The notes below the pieces were generated by a model that saw only the letters and a list, made by a program, of their open reading frames with translations, was not told the origin of the DNA and ran no database searches. The position numbers were made by a program, and so were the translations under genes. 64,000 nt of DNA from NCBI RefSeq assembly GCF_023015885.1, contig NZ_JALKBE010000008.1:1-64000 (forward strand). The letters run 5' to 3'. This DNA comes from Aliiroseovarius sp. S1123. GTDB taxonomy: Bacteria; Pseudomonadota; Alphaproteobacteria; Rhodobacterales; Rhodobacteraceae. Positions 46,713-55,481 of this stretch are shown in pieces; position 1 is the first letter of the stretch, and the number at the start of each line of letters is the position of its first letter.

Positions 46713-47338
46713 TGGCGCGGGCGGGCACAACAGCGCGTAAGACGCGCAATCAGATGGAAAAGCGACAAGCGATTTTTGAGGCCGCTTTGGACGTGTTCTC
46801 GGAAAAAGGGTTGCGTGGCGCGACGTTAGAGCAGGTGGCGAAGGCCGCCGGGTTGTCCAAGCAGAACGTGGTCTATTACTTCGCCGGTAAGGATGAAATT
46901 TACGCCGAGCTTTTGGAAAGCCTGCTTCAGAAATGGGTGCAGCCGCTGCATGACCTGACGGCGGATGGTGATCCGATGGACGAGATCCTGACCTATGTCT
47001 CGCGCAAGGTGCAGATGTCGCGCAATATGCCCCGCGAAAGCCGCTTGTTCGCAACCGAAATTCTGCATGGTGCCCCGCGTTTGGGAGAGGTGCTGCCGAC
47101 GGATCTGAAGGCTCTGGTCGACGAAAAAGCCGCGATCATTCAGGGCTGGATGGACGCGGGTAAGCTGGCACCGCTCGACCCGCACCACCTGATCTTCTCG
47201 ATCTGGGCGATGACGCAGCACTATGCGGATTTCGATGTGCAGGTGCGGTCCGTGTTGGGGTCAGAGCGTTCGGCCACGCGGTTTGAGGATGCCGAGCGGT
47301 TCATCAAGGATATGCTGATCAGGACGCTTCGGCCCTAA
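46712..47338 (+). CDS. TetR regulator, RutR type (second of a tandem pair)
   Basis: A 208-residue paralogue of the upstream protein, with the same architecture: helix-turn-helix near residues 38-60 (LEQVAKAAGLSKQNVVYYF) and a RutR-type C-terminus (SIWAMTQHYADFDVQ). Both share NVVYYF and QHYADF. One-base overlap with the first tetR implies translational coupling and perhaps heterodimers. Its last 20 bases overlap the convergent drug/metabolite transporter gene. Confidence 0.88.
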   Translation: MARAGTTARKTRNQMEKRQAIFEAALDVFSEKGLRGATLEQVAKAAGLSKQNVVYYFAGKDEIYAELLESLLQKWVQPLHDLTADGDPMDEILTYVSRKVQMSRNMPRESRLFATEILHGAPRLGEVLPTDLKALVDEKAAIIQGWMDAGKLAPLDPHHLIFSIWAMTQHYADFDVQVRSVLGSERSATRFEDAERFIKDMLIRTLRP

Positions 47339-48173
47339 GCAGCATCAGAAGCGCCAGAAGGGTAGCAAAGACACCCAGAAGCAGCATCAGCGGCTGGGTT
47401 TTGCCATGCAGCAGCAGATCCCAAAGGACGACCCAGCTGGGCACCAGATAGGTATAGGCCATGACCTTGCCCGCGGGCAGGCGCTGGGCTGCGTATTGCA
47501 GCAGGAAGAACGACCCGGCTGTGGCCGCGACAGCCAGATAGACGATCACCAGCCAGACCGCCGGGCGCAGGGCAGCATAATCCGTCGCGATCAGGTCTGG
47601 CGCGCCGTAGATCGCCGTGACAATCAGTGCGCCTAGGATGGTCCCGAGCGATGTCTGGACGGGTTTCACGTCGTGGGCCAGCTTGCGGGCGAGGGCTGGC
47701 ACCATCGCGTGTGCGAAAGCTCCGACGGTAAACAGGGCTTCGCCAAAGCCGATCTCGAACCGCAGAAGCGCGTTTAGATCAGCGCGGAAGATCACCCAGA
47801 CTGCCCCCACAGCGCCGATGGTTAGGGCGATCAGGGTCCAGCGACTGGCGTATTGGCGGGCAATGACATAGCCGAACCCAGCAGCCATCAGAGGTGTCAG
47901 GGTGAAGACGGCGGCGGTGGAGACGGCGGATGTGACGCGCAGTGCCTCGAACATGGTGATGAAATAGACGGCCATCAGCCCACCCATCAGGCCGAAACGC
48001 CAGAAGCGGTGGAACACTGGTGCAATCGGTACGCGCATCGCCTTTGCAACGGCCATCAGCAGCAACGCGGCCAAGGCAAAGCGTACGGTGCTCAGCGCCG
48101 CCGGGGCCATGTCGCGGGCTACGATATGTCCGAAGGTGAAGGATAGCGACACTAGCATCGAAAAGCTGAGCAT
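47319..48173 (-). CDS. EamA-type drug/metabolite transporter
   Basis: A ten-helix EamA permease of about 284 residues from the ATG at 48173; two EamA repeats are visible, joined near the middle. The reading frame stays open upstream into the end of preA (to about 48380), so the true start is uncertain; 48173 gives the normal family start at the first helix. It is the third gene of the preT-preA unit. It could export or import an amine, beta-alanine or pyrimidine product; the substrate is unknown. Confidence 0.82.
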   Translation of the reverse strand: MLSFSMLVSLSFTFGHIVARDMAPAALSTVRFALAALLLMAVAKAMRVPIAPVFHRFWRFGLMGGLMAVYFITMFEALRVTSAVSTAAVFTLTPLMAAGFGYVIARQYASRWTLIALTIGAVGAVWVIFRADLNALLRFEIGFGEALFTVGAFAHAMVPALARKLAHDVKPVQTSLGTILGALIVTAIYGAPDLIATDYAALRPAVWLVIVYLAVAATAGSFFLLQYAAQRLPAGKVMAYTYLVPSWVVLWDLLLHGKTQPLMLLLGVFATLLALLMLLRAEAS

Positions 48174-48216
48174 CGCCAAATGGCCCTGCCACGCGGGCGG
48201 CAGGGCCGAAGGGTTT

Positions 48217-49521
48217 TTACTCCGCAGCGGCTGCGCTGGGGTTGTTGGGGTGGGTCGTCCAGTTTGCATACTCATCCACAACAGGCTTTCCGGTCCGTTC
48301 ATCCATGGCGCCGGGCGCGATGGTTTCCATCGTGATACAGCCTTCGACGGGGCAGACATTGACGCACAGGTTGCAGGCAACGCATTCGTCGTCTTTTACA
48401 TCAAAGACACGGTCTTCGGACATGGTGATTGCCTGATGCGAGGTGTCTTCGCAAGCGGCAAAGCAACGGCCACATTTGATGCAATCGTCCTGACTGATCC
48501 GCGCCTTGGTGACGTGGTTCAGGTTCAGATATTGCCAGTCGGTGACGTTTGGAACGGCGCGACCTACAATTTCGTCAATCGAATTGTAACCCTGTTCGTC
48601 CATCCATTGGCTGAGGCCCGAGATCATCTCTTGCACCACTTTGAAGCCATAGGTCATCGCTGCGGTACAGGCCTGCACATTACCTGCGCCAAGCGCCATA
48701 AACTCGGCCGCGTCGCGCCACGTGGTCACGCCACCAATGCCCGAGATGGGCAGTCCATGCGTGCCGGGATTGCGGGCAATCTCGGCCACCATGTTCAGGG
48801 CGATGGGTTTCACCGCTGGACCGCAATAGCCGCCATGGGTGCCTTTGCCATCGATCATCGGTTCGGGCGACATGGCGTCCAGATTGACGGATGTGATCGA
48901 GTTGATCGTATTGATCAGACTGACCGCATCCGCGCCACCATCTTTTGCCGCCTGAGCAGGCATCAGAATGTTGGTGATGTTGGGCGTCAGTTTCACGATC
49001 ACCGGCAGATCGGTGGCTTCTTTACACCAGCGCGTGACCATCTCGATATATTCGGGGACTTGGCCAACAGCCGATCCCATACCGCGTTCGGCCATCCCAT
49101 GCGGGCAACCGAAGTTCAGTTCAAACCCGTCACAACCAGTTTCCGCGATGCGGGGAATGATCTCTTTCCACGCGGCTTCTTCGCAGGGCACCATGACCGA
49201 GGCGATCAGCGCGTGATCGGGATAGTCCTTCTTCACGCGGGTCATTTCGGCAAGGTTGACCTCAAGCGGTCGGTCGGTGATCAGCTCGATATTGTTCAGG
49301 CCCAGAAGGCGACGATCCGCGCCGTGGATCGCGCCGTAGCGCGGGCCATTGACGTTGACGACCGGAGGGCCTTCCATGCCCAGCGTTTTCCAGACCACAC
49401 CGCCCCAACCGGCCTCGAACGCGCGGCGGACATTGTATTCTTTGTCCGTGGGCGGAGCCGAGGCCAGCCAGAACGGGTTGGGAGATGAAATTCCAAGAAA
49501 GTTTGATGTCAGATCGGCCAT
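48217..49521 (-). CDS. preA: NAD-dependent dihydropyrimidine dehydrogenase, subunit PreA
   Basis: A 434-residue FMN barrel protein with a C-terminal ferredoxin domain that reduces uracil and thymine to dihydropyrimidines together with PreT. The two [4Fe-4S] motifs are CIKCGRCFAAC from Cys347 and CVACNLCVNVCP from Cys380. The barrel has FELNFGCPHG and the catalytic Cys of that motif. Its start overlaps the preT stop in TAATG, so subunits are made in balance. Confidence 0.95.
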   Translation of the reverse strand: MADLTSNFLGISSPNPFWLASAPPTDKEYNVRRAFEAGWGGVVWKTLGMEGPPVVNVNGPRYGAIHGADRRLLGLNNIELITDRPLEVNLAEMTRVKKDYPDHALIASVMVPCEEAAWKEIIPRIAETGCDGFELNFGCPHGMAERGMGSAVGQVPEYIEMVTRWCKEATDLPVIVKLTPNITNILMPAQAAKDGGADAVSLINTINSITSVNLDAMSPEPMIDGKGTHGGYCGPAVKPIALNMVAEIARNPGTHGLPISGIGGVTTWRDAAEFMALGAGNVQACTAAMTYGFKVVQEMISGLSQWMDEQGYNSIDEIVGRAVPNVTDWQYLNLNHVTKARISQDDCIKCGRCFAACEDTSHQAITMSEDRVFDVKDDECVACNLCVNVCPVEGCITMETIAPGAMDERTGKPVVDEYANWTTHPNNPSAAAAE

Positions 49522-50861
49522 TAGCTTGCTCCCATCAATGAAGTGTGGATGTCCATGGCCGCATCGCGACCTTCGGCAACGGCGGTGACGGTCAGGTCAT
49601 CTCCGCCCGAGGCACAGTCGCCCCCGGCCCAGACGCCGCCAGCACTTGTGCGCTGCGCATCGTCGACCTTGATCTTGCCGCCCTCCAAGGTCAGCGCGTC
49701 GGGCGTATCGCCCAGCTTTTGACCGATGGCTTTGAACAGCTGATCGGCGGGCAGGGTGAAGGTCTCGTCCAGCGTGACCAGCTTACCGTTTTGGGTTTCG
49801 GTATACGCAAAGGTGACGCCGGTCAGCGATCCGTTGCCTTCGACACCCACGGGGGTCGCGTTGCAAATCAGGGTGACGCCCTTTTGCTGCGCAAGCTCCT
49901 GTTCGAAGCTGGATGCGGCCATCGCCTCTTGCCCACGGCGATAGACGATGGTGACGTCTTCTGCGCCCAAAAGCTTGGCCTGCACGCCCGCATCAATCGC
50001 GGTCATACCGCCACCGATAACGACAACGCGACGACCGACGGGCAGGGAGGTCAGATCAGACGCCTGACGCAGTTCTGCGATGAAATCAACGGCGTCCGAG
50101 ACGTTGTCCTTGTCCTCGCCGTCCATTCCCAATGCGTTCACGGCCGACAATCCCATACCAAGGAACACTGCATCGAAATCGCTTTGCAGCGCGTCCAGCG
50201 TGATCCCGTCCCCAAGCGATTGGCCATAGCGGATCTCGATCCCGCCGATGGAGAGAAGCCAGTCTAGCTCGCGCTGGGCGAAGTCGTTGGTGGATTTATA
50301 GGCGGCGATGCCGAACTCGTTCAGGCCACCCCCTTTGGCGCGGGCCTCGAATACCACAACATCATGGCCCAGCATGGCCAGACGGTGCGCACAGGACAGG
50401 CCCGCAGGACCGGCGCCCACAACGGCAACCGATTTCCCGGTTTTGTCTGCGCGGGTGAAGGGATGCGTGTTTGATGCCATCAGCGTGTCGGTCGCATAGC
50501 GCTGCAGACGTCCGATCTCGACCGGCTTGCCTTCTGCGGTTTCTCGTACGCAAACCTCTTCACACAAGGTCTCGGTCGGGCAGACGCGGGCGCACATGCC
50601 ACCGAGTATGTTCTGGTTAAGAATGGTCTTCGCCGCAGCCTCGGGCGTGCCAGTTGCGATCTGCCGGATGAACAACGGAATGTCGATCGAGGTGGGGCAG
50701 GCCGTCATACACGGTGCGTCGTGGCAGAAATAGCAGCGATCCGCTGCGACCAATGCCTCGTGCCCATCATATTCCGGGTGAAGATCTGTAAAGTTGTCGG
50801 CAACTTGCGTCGGGTCTAACCGCCCGGCTGCAACGCCGTTTTCCCTGTTGATATGTGCCAT
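49521..50861 (-). CDS. preT: NAD-dependent dihydropyrimidine dehydrogenase, subunit PreT
   Basis: A subunit of about 446 residues that takes electrons from NADH and passes them to PreA. The N-terminal Fe-S domain has CYFCHDAPCMTACP, followed by an FAD site (VVGAGPAGLSCAHRL) and an NAD site (VVVIGGGMTAIDAG). This is the glutamate-synthase small-subunit fold. The ATG at 50861 has AAGGA eight bases before; longer in-frame extensions would run into the operator at 50915-50932. Confidence 0.94.
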   Translation of the reverse strand: MAHINRENGVAAGRLDPTQVADNFTDLHPEYDGHEALVAADRCYFCHDAPCMTACPTSIDIPLFIRQIATGTPEAAAKTILNQNILGGMCARVCPTETLCEEVCVRETAEGKPVEIGRLQRYATDTLMASNTHPFTRADKTGKSVAVVGAGPAGLSCAHRLAMLGHDVVVFEARAKGGGLNEFGIAAYKSTNDFAQRELDWLLSIGGIEIRYGQSLGDGITLDALQSDFDAVFLGMGLSAVNALGMDGEDKDNVSDAVDFIAELRQASDLTSLPVGRRVVVIGGGMTAIDAGVQAKLLGAEDVTIVYRRGQEAMAASSFEQELAQQKGVTLICNATPVGVEGNGSLTGVTFAYTETQNGKLVTLDETFTLPADQLFKAIGQKLGDTPDALTLEGGKIKVDDAQRTSAGGVWAGGDCASGGDDLTVTAVAEGRDAAMDIHTSLMGAS

Positions 50862-50914
50862 AGCTGGTTCCTTGGATTGGCTTTGGTGCAACCAGTAGGA
50901 CATAGAATCAAAAG

Positions 50915-50932
50915 TTTTACCAGATGGTAAAA
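50915..50932. promoter_or_regulatory. RutR-like operator upstream of preT
   Basis: TTTTACCA-GA-TGGTAAAA is a perfect 8+2+8 palindrome, 53 bases before the preT start. It closely resembles the published Escherichia coli RutR consensus TTGACCA-N2-TGGTCAA: the inner CCA-N2-TGG core, spacing and length are the same, and the flanks differ by a few bases. Given two RutR-type genes in the locus, this is the best-supported operator in the window. Binding is inferred. Confidence 0.7.
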
Positions 50933-51010
50933 TAAATTTCTGTTGGCGAGGGATGTCATATCCGTGCGGAAACATGGAGCGCGGGGACGTGTGCTTCACC
51001 CGAAAACGAA

Positions 51011-51037
51011 AAAGCCGCGACGGGCTGTCGCGGCTTT
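51011..51037 (-). terminator. Rho-independent terminator after ychF
   Basis: AAAGCCGCGAC (51011-51021) and GTCGCGGCTTT (51027-51037) pair perfectly over eleven bases with a five-base loop. On the minus strand TTTTTCG follows, so it ends ychF transcripts coming from the right. Confidence 0.85.
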
Positions 51038-51060
51038 AGCTGTTTGATATTTAAGTCAGA

Positions 51061-52158
51061 TCAGGCGTTGAACAAGAAGTGCAGAACGTCGCCGTCTTTG
51101 ACCATGTAACCCTTACCCTCGGCGCGCATCTTGCCGGCTTCTTTTGCAGGGCCTTCACCGCCCAATTCGACATAATCGTCATAGGCAATGGTCTCGGCCC
51201 GGATGAAACCACGCTCGAAATCGCCGTGAATCACGCCAGCGGCCTGCGGGGCCATGGTGCCCTCGCGGATGGTCCAGGCGCGCGCCTCTTTCGGGCCGAC
51301 GGTGAAATAGGTTTCAAGGTGCAGCAATTCGTAGCCTGCGCGGATCAGACGATCCAGACCAGCTTCGGCCAGACCAAGCTCTTCCAAGAACATCTCCATG
51401 TCCTCGTCTTCCAACTGGCTGATTTCTTCTTCGATCTTGGCAGAGATTACAACGGATGCGGCACCCTGCGCTGCGGCCATTTCTTCCACAGCTTTCGAAT
51501 AGGCGTTGCCGGTGGCTGCGTCACTTTCATCCACGTTGCAGACATAAAGGATCTTTTTGGTGGTCAGAAGCTGCAGCAGTTTCCACGCCTTCTTGTCTTC
51601 TTCGTCCACCTCGACGGTGCGGGCGGGCTGGCCGTTTTCCAGCACTTCTTGCGCGGCGGCCAGCAGGCGGTCCTGCTGTTGGGCGTCCTTGTCATTGCCC
51701 TTCAGCTTGCGCACCAGACCGGCGCGACGCTTCTCGATGCTTTCCAGATCGGCCAGCATCAGCTCGGTCTCGATCACTTCGGCGTCTTCAACCGGGTTCA
51801 CGCGACCGTCGACGTGGGTCACATCGCCATCATCAAAGCAGCGCAGCACATGGGCAATCGCGTCGGTTTCGCGGATGTTGGCCAAGAACTGGTTGCCCAG
51901 ACCTTCGCCTTTGGACGCGCCCTTTACCAGACCGGCAATGTCCACAAAGGTCATGCGGGTAGGAATGATCTCTTTCGAGTTCGCAATCGCGGCCAGTTTG
52001 TCCAAACGCGCATCTGGCACGTTCACTTCGCCCGTATTGGGTTCGATGGTGCAGAACGGAAAGTTCGCAGCTTGTGCCGCCGCGGTCTTGGTCAGTGCGT
52101 TGAACAGGGTCGATTTGCCCACATTCGGCAGACCCACGATACCCATCTTGAAACCCAT
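51061..52158 (-). CDS. ychF: Redox-regulated ATPase YchF (OLA1 family)
   Basis: A 365-residue Obg-related P-loop protein that, unlike its GTPase relatives, prefers ATP and associates with ribosomes. The P-loop is GLPNVGKST near the N-terminus, and the family segments DIAGLVKGASKGEGLGNQFL and the C-terminal TGS-like domain (GPKEARAWTIREG to VKDGDVLHFLFN) are present. The ATG at 52158 is five bases after GGAGG. It stands alone with its own terminator. Confidence 0.95.
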   Translation of the reverse strand: MGFKMGIVGLPNVGKSTLFNALTKTAAAQAANFPFCTIEPNTGEVNVPDARLDKLAAIANSKEIIPTRMTFVDIAGLVKGASKGEGLGNQFLANIRETDAIAHVLRCFDDGDVTHVDGRVNPVEDAEVIETELMLADLESIEKRRAGLVRKLKGNDKDAQQQDRLLAAAQEVLENGQPARTVEVDEEDKKAWKLLQLLTTKKILYVCNVDESDAATGNAYSKAVEEMAAAQGAASVVISAKIEEEISQLEDEDMEMFLEELGLAEAGLDRLIRAGYELLHLETYFTVGPKEARAWTIREGTMAPQAAGVIHGDFERGFIRAETIAYDDYVELGGEGPAKEAGKMRAEGKGYMVKDGDVLHFLFNA

Positions 52159-52258
52159 CACGGCCTCCGTCGTTGAAATACTCGCGCGTTCTAGGGCTTT
52201 GACAGGCTGGGCGCAAGCGTGGTGGAGTGGGAAGGCATGAAATGGAGGAGGATGACGT

Positions 52259-52675
52259 ATGCAACCTATTCCCTATGTGTTTTTCAAAGACCAAGCGCGC
52301 GCCGCCATGACCCGCTATGGCGAGGTGTTCGGGACCACGCCCGAAATCATGTCGTTCAAGGATATGCCCGAGGCAGATCGCGCCCAAATGCCGGGCGTGC
52401 CGGATGATGCGGTGATGCATGCCGGGTTGGCCATTGGCGATGGCTGGCTCTTTGCCAGCGACGATCCCTCGGGCGAGACGCCCGCGATGGCAGGCTGCAA
52501 TGTTTGCGTGTCCTTGGCGGGCGATGACGAAACCCGTCGCGTGTTCGACGCCTTGGCCGAGGGCGGCGAGGTGCGGATGCCTCTGTCGCCAATGTTCTGG
52601 ACCTCGCTTTTCGGGACGTTGACCGACAGGTTCGGGGTGCGATGGATGATCATGGCGGACAGTGATTATCAGTGA
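52259..52675 (+). CDS. VOC/PhnB-like glyoxalase-fold protein
   Basis: A 138-residue protein of the PhnB-like vicinal-oxygen-chelate family. Two beta-alpha-beta-beta-beta halves are suggested by PIPYVFFKDQARAAMTRYGE at the start and the Pro- and Trp-rich C-terminus (SPMFWTSLFGTLTDRFGVRW). Such proteins lack a known reaction in most genomes. GGAGGA lies just before the ATG at 52259. trpA follows about 60 bases later, possibly from the same transcript. Confidence 0.82.
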   Translation: MQPIPYVFFKDQARAAMTRYGEVFGTTPEIMSFKDMPEADRAQMPGVPDDAVMHAGLAIGDGWLFASDDPSGETPAMAGCNVCVSLAGDDETRRVFDALAEGGEVRMPLSPMFWTSLFGTLTDRFGVRWMIMADSDYQ

Positions 52676-52734
52676 GCCATTGATTTTCCTGTCCCGCTTG
52701 GGCAAACCGGGCTGGACCAAGAAGGGGATCACGC

Positions 52735-53526
52735 ATGACTCGCATCGACGCCAAATTTGCCGCGCTTAAGGAAAAGGGCCAGAAAGCCTTTGTTGCCTAC
52801 ATCATGGGCGGTGATCCCGATATGGAAACCTCGCTTGAGGTGATGAAGGGGCTGCCTGCAGCCGGTGTGGATGTGATCGAGCTGGGCGTGCCCTTCACCG
52901 ATCCGATGGCAGATGGTCCGACCATTCAGCTGGCCGGCCAGCGTGCGCTTGGTGCAGGTATGACACTGCAAAAGACGCTGGATATGGCTGCCGAGTTCCG
53001 CAAGGAAGACGACACCACGCCGATCGTACTGATGGGCTACTACAACCCAATCTATAATCGCGGCGTTGAGAAGTTCCTGGTCGATGCGAAGGCTGCCGGC
53101 GTTGACGGGCTGATCGTGGTGGACCTGCCGCCGGAAGAAGATGACGAGCTGTGCATCCCGGCCCAAAAGGCGGGTCTGAACTTCATTCGTCTGGCCACCC
53201 CGACCACCGATGACAAGCGCCTGCCGAAGGTGCTGCAGAATACCTCGGGCTTTGTGTATTATGTGTCGGTGACCGGCGTGACCGGCTCGGCCGAGGCGCA
53301 AGCGGGCAATGTTGGCCCCGAGGTCGCACGCATCAAGTCAGCTACGGATATTCCGGTGATTGTCGGGTTCGGCGTGAACACTCCGGAAAAGGCCGAGGCG
53401 ATTGCCAGCGTGGCCGACGGCACTGTGGTCGGCTCGGCCATCGTGTCGAAAATCGGCGCGGGCGAACCTGTCGCCGATATTCTGGACTTCGTGAAGAGCT
53501 TGGCCGACGGCGCGCACAGAGGCTGA
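52735..53526 (+). CDS. trpA: Tryptophan synthase alpha chain
   Basis: A 263-residue barrel enzyme that splits indole-3-glycerol phosphate to give indole to TrpB. The catalytic residues fall at the canonical positions: Glu49 in VIELGVPF and Asp60 in [15 protein letters not shown] lies before the ATG. No trpB or trpF is nearby, so trpA is detached from the trp operon here. Confidence 0.96.
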   Translation: MTRIDAKFAALKEKGQKAFVAYIMGGDPDMETSLEVMKGLPAAGVDVIELGVPFTDPMADGPTIQLAGQRALGAGMTLQKTLDMAAEFRKEDDTTPIVLMGYYNPIYNRGVEKFLVDAKAAGVDGLIVVDLPPEEDDELCIPAQKAGLNFIRLATPTTDDKRLPKVLQNTSGFVYYVSVTGVTGSAEAQAGNVGPEVARIKSATDIPVIVGFGVNTPEKAEAIASVADGTVVGSAIVSKIGAGEPVADILDFVKSLADGAHRG

Positions 53527-53543
53527 GGCGCGGCTGATCGCGA

Positions 53544-54761
53544 TTAGATCACGGCGCTCTCGCCAAAAGGGGTGCCGGTGACGATCCGTTCATACCCAAA
53601 GGGCGACAGGTCCATGCTGCGATAGCTGCCGTGGACGATTAGTTCGGCTAATCCGCGCCCCATGGCAGGGGCTTGCTGCAGCCCGTGACCCGAAAATCCA
53701 TTGATAAAGTGGAAGTTTTCCAGATCGGGATGCGGGCCAAGAATGGCGTTCTGGTCCAGCGTATTATAGTCGTAATGCCCCGCCCATTCAGTGACGATCT
53801 TCAGCGCCTCGAACTGGGGAATGCGAGTGGCGATATGCGGCCAGACATGGGTTTCCCAAATGCTGTGATCCATGTGGAAATCATCCGGCGCGACGGCGAT
53901 GTCGTCATGGGGCGCAGCTCCGGCCATATAGGTTCCGGGCCCGTCTTGACGGAAATGGATGCCGCTGGGGTCGATGGTCAAGGGCAGGGGGCGGTCCAGC
54001 GGGTTGGCGGCGCTGAAGACCCAAGTAAAGCGCTTGCGCGGCTCGATCGGGACGTCCAGTCCGGCCATTTTCGACAGGAACGCGGCCCGCGGCCCGGCGG
54101 CGTTGACCAACTGGCCACATCCAATTTGTGTGCCGTCTGACAGGGTGACCGAAGTGGCGCGCCCACCGTCGGTCTGAATGCCAGTGACTTCGCCCGACAG
54201 ATACTCCACACCCGCCTCGATGGCTTTGCGGCGGAACCAGTCGAACAGAGCACCTCCGTCCCAATAGCCCTCGTCGACCGCGCCGTGGCTGCCCAGAATG
54301 ATGTCTTCCAGATCATAGAACGGATAGGCCCGTGCCAGTTCATCACGGGTCAGAATGCGGGTGCTGGCCCCAAGAGCGGCTTGCATGGCTTGGGCGGCCT
54401 TCAGCTCTTCGGCGCGGGCTTCACTATCGGCCAGATAGAGATAGCCAAAACCCTGCACTTCGATGTTTTCGATGCGTTCGTCCCCGCCCATATTGGTACG
54501 CAGGTCCTTGATGAACTGAAGTGTGAACTGTGAAATCTTCACGTTCAATGCTTCGGAAAACTGCTGGCGAATGCAGGAATTTGTATGGGCGGTTGCGCAG
54601 TGTGCAAAGCTGGGATCACGCTCGATCACCAAGACCCGGCCTTTAAAATCGGCATTTTGCGACAACCACCATGCGACCGACGATCCCATGATCGCCCCCC
54701 CGACGATCACGACGTCATAGGTGCTGTGTTCGGGTTTGGTGCGGAAAGACCGTTGGCTCAC
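53544..54761 (-). CDS. DAO-family FAD-dependent oxidoreductase
   Basis: A 405-residue flavoprotein of the D-amino-acid/sarcosine oxidase family. The FAD motif is VIVGGAIMGSS (about 18-28), and the C-terminus has GFSGHGLQQAPAMGRGLAEL typical of the FOXRED1/sarcosine-oxidase-like branch. It should oxidise a secondary or primary amine and pass electrons to oxygen or an acceptor; the substrate is not identified. The start codon is GTG with AGGAG six bases before. It converges with trpA. Confidence 0.88.
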   Translation of the reverse strand: MSQRSFRTKPEHSTYDVVIVGGAIMGSSVAWWLSQNADFKGRVLVIERDPSFAHCATAHTNSCIRQQFSEALNVKISQFTLQFIKDLRTNMGGDERIENIEVQGFGYLYLADSEARAEELKAAQAMQAALGASTRILTRDELARAYPFYDLEDIILGSHGAVDEGYWDGGALFDWFRRKAIEAGVEYLSGEVTGIQTDGGRATSVTLSDGTQIGCGQLVNAAGPRAAFLSKMAGLDVPIEPRKRFTWVFSAANPLDRPLPLTIDPSGIHFRQDGPGTYMAGAAPHDDIAVAPDDFHMDHSIWETHVWPHIATRIPQFEALKIVTEWAGHYDYNTLDQNAILGPHPDLENFHFINGFSGHGLQQAPAMGRGLAELIVHGSYRSMDLSPFGYERIVTGTPFGESAVI

Positions 54762-54878
54762 GGAAGGCTCCTGTCGATGTGGTGAGGTCGGCGCGGCGTG
54801 CCACGCGTCCCGGCACGTTAGCGCCGGGTTGCACGTCTGGAAAGGTCTTGTGACAGGGAATTGCCGTGGAACGTCAGG

Positions 54879-55385
54879 TCACTGGCGTCCGGTTGCCGAC
54901 AGCGCCCAATTCAGCACCGCGTCATGCTCGGGCGTGATTTCCTCCGCCTCGCCCACGAAGGCCATGAACGCATCGCGCACCCCTTCGCTTAGTCCGATGA
55001 TGGCAGGAATGTCCTGCGCCAATGCTTGCCCTACTGCCTCGCGAAACCCGCGCCCTTCGGCCTCTTGCTTGCCGAATTTGTTGACGATCAGCAGGTCGGC
55101 ACCATCGCGCAGGCGTTCCTCGGTTTGGCCAACGGCGGTTTCCAGCGCCTCGGGGTTCAGCTTGCAGCCGCGCGCATTGGCGCCAAGATACTGGCTGATG
55201 CGGATTTTAGGCCCGTCCGGCAGTACCAACACATCCATGTCGCAGTGGTGTTCCTCGGCCCGTTCGGTGTCCAGCTGGACAGTCCCGCACAGGGTCACAC
55301 CTTTGTCGGCCAAGGCCTGGGCCACACCCGCCAGCAGAAGGTTCGTCGTGCCCCGACCGGGTGCGATTACGTAAGCAAGTTTCAT
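54879..55385 (-). CDS. DUF2478 nucleotide-binding-like protein
   Basis: A protein of about 168 residues. MKLAYVIAPGRGTTNLLLAG resembles a P-loop region and DLLIVNKFGKQEAEGRGFRE is the diagnostic DUF2478 stretch, as I recall that family, which is linked in some genomes to molybdenum transport. The first part lacks a classical GKS, so ATP binding is uncertain. The ATG at 55385 has AGGGAG upstream. It is divergent from the DUF1989 gene; a role is not known. Confidence 0.7.
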   Translation of the reverse strand: MKLAYVIAPGRGTTNLLLAGVAQALADKGVTLCGTVQLDTERAEEHHCDMDVLVLPDGPKIRISQYLGANARGCKLNPEALETAVGQTEERLRDGADLLIVNKFGKQEAEGRGFREAVGQALAQDIPAIIGLSEGVRDAFMAFVGEAEEITPEHDAVLNWALSATGRQ

Positions 55386-55444
55386 CGGCTGCTCCCTTTG
55401 GGTCTGACTTGGCAATCCTACGGGGGCTTGTCAATTGCGCGGAA

Positions 55445-55460
55445 CGCATGTCTTCATGCG
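55445..55460. repeat. Small hairpin in the DUF2478/DUF1989 divergent gap
   Basis: CGCATG (55445-55450) and CATGCG (55455-55460) pair around TCTT, 22 bases before the DUF1989 start codon. It could be an operator half or a leader hairpin. Confidence 0.35.
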
Positions 55461-55481
55461 AACACACAATCGGAGCGCCCC

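Noticed and set aside
48088-49488. 466-codon frame opposite preA
   Set aside because: PreA has clear Fe-S cysteine motifs on the other strand; the opposite frame is His/Arg/Asp-rich with no known pattern.
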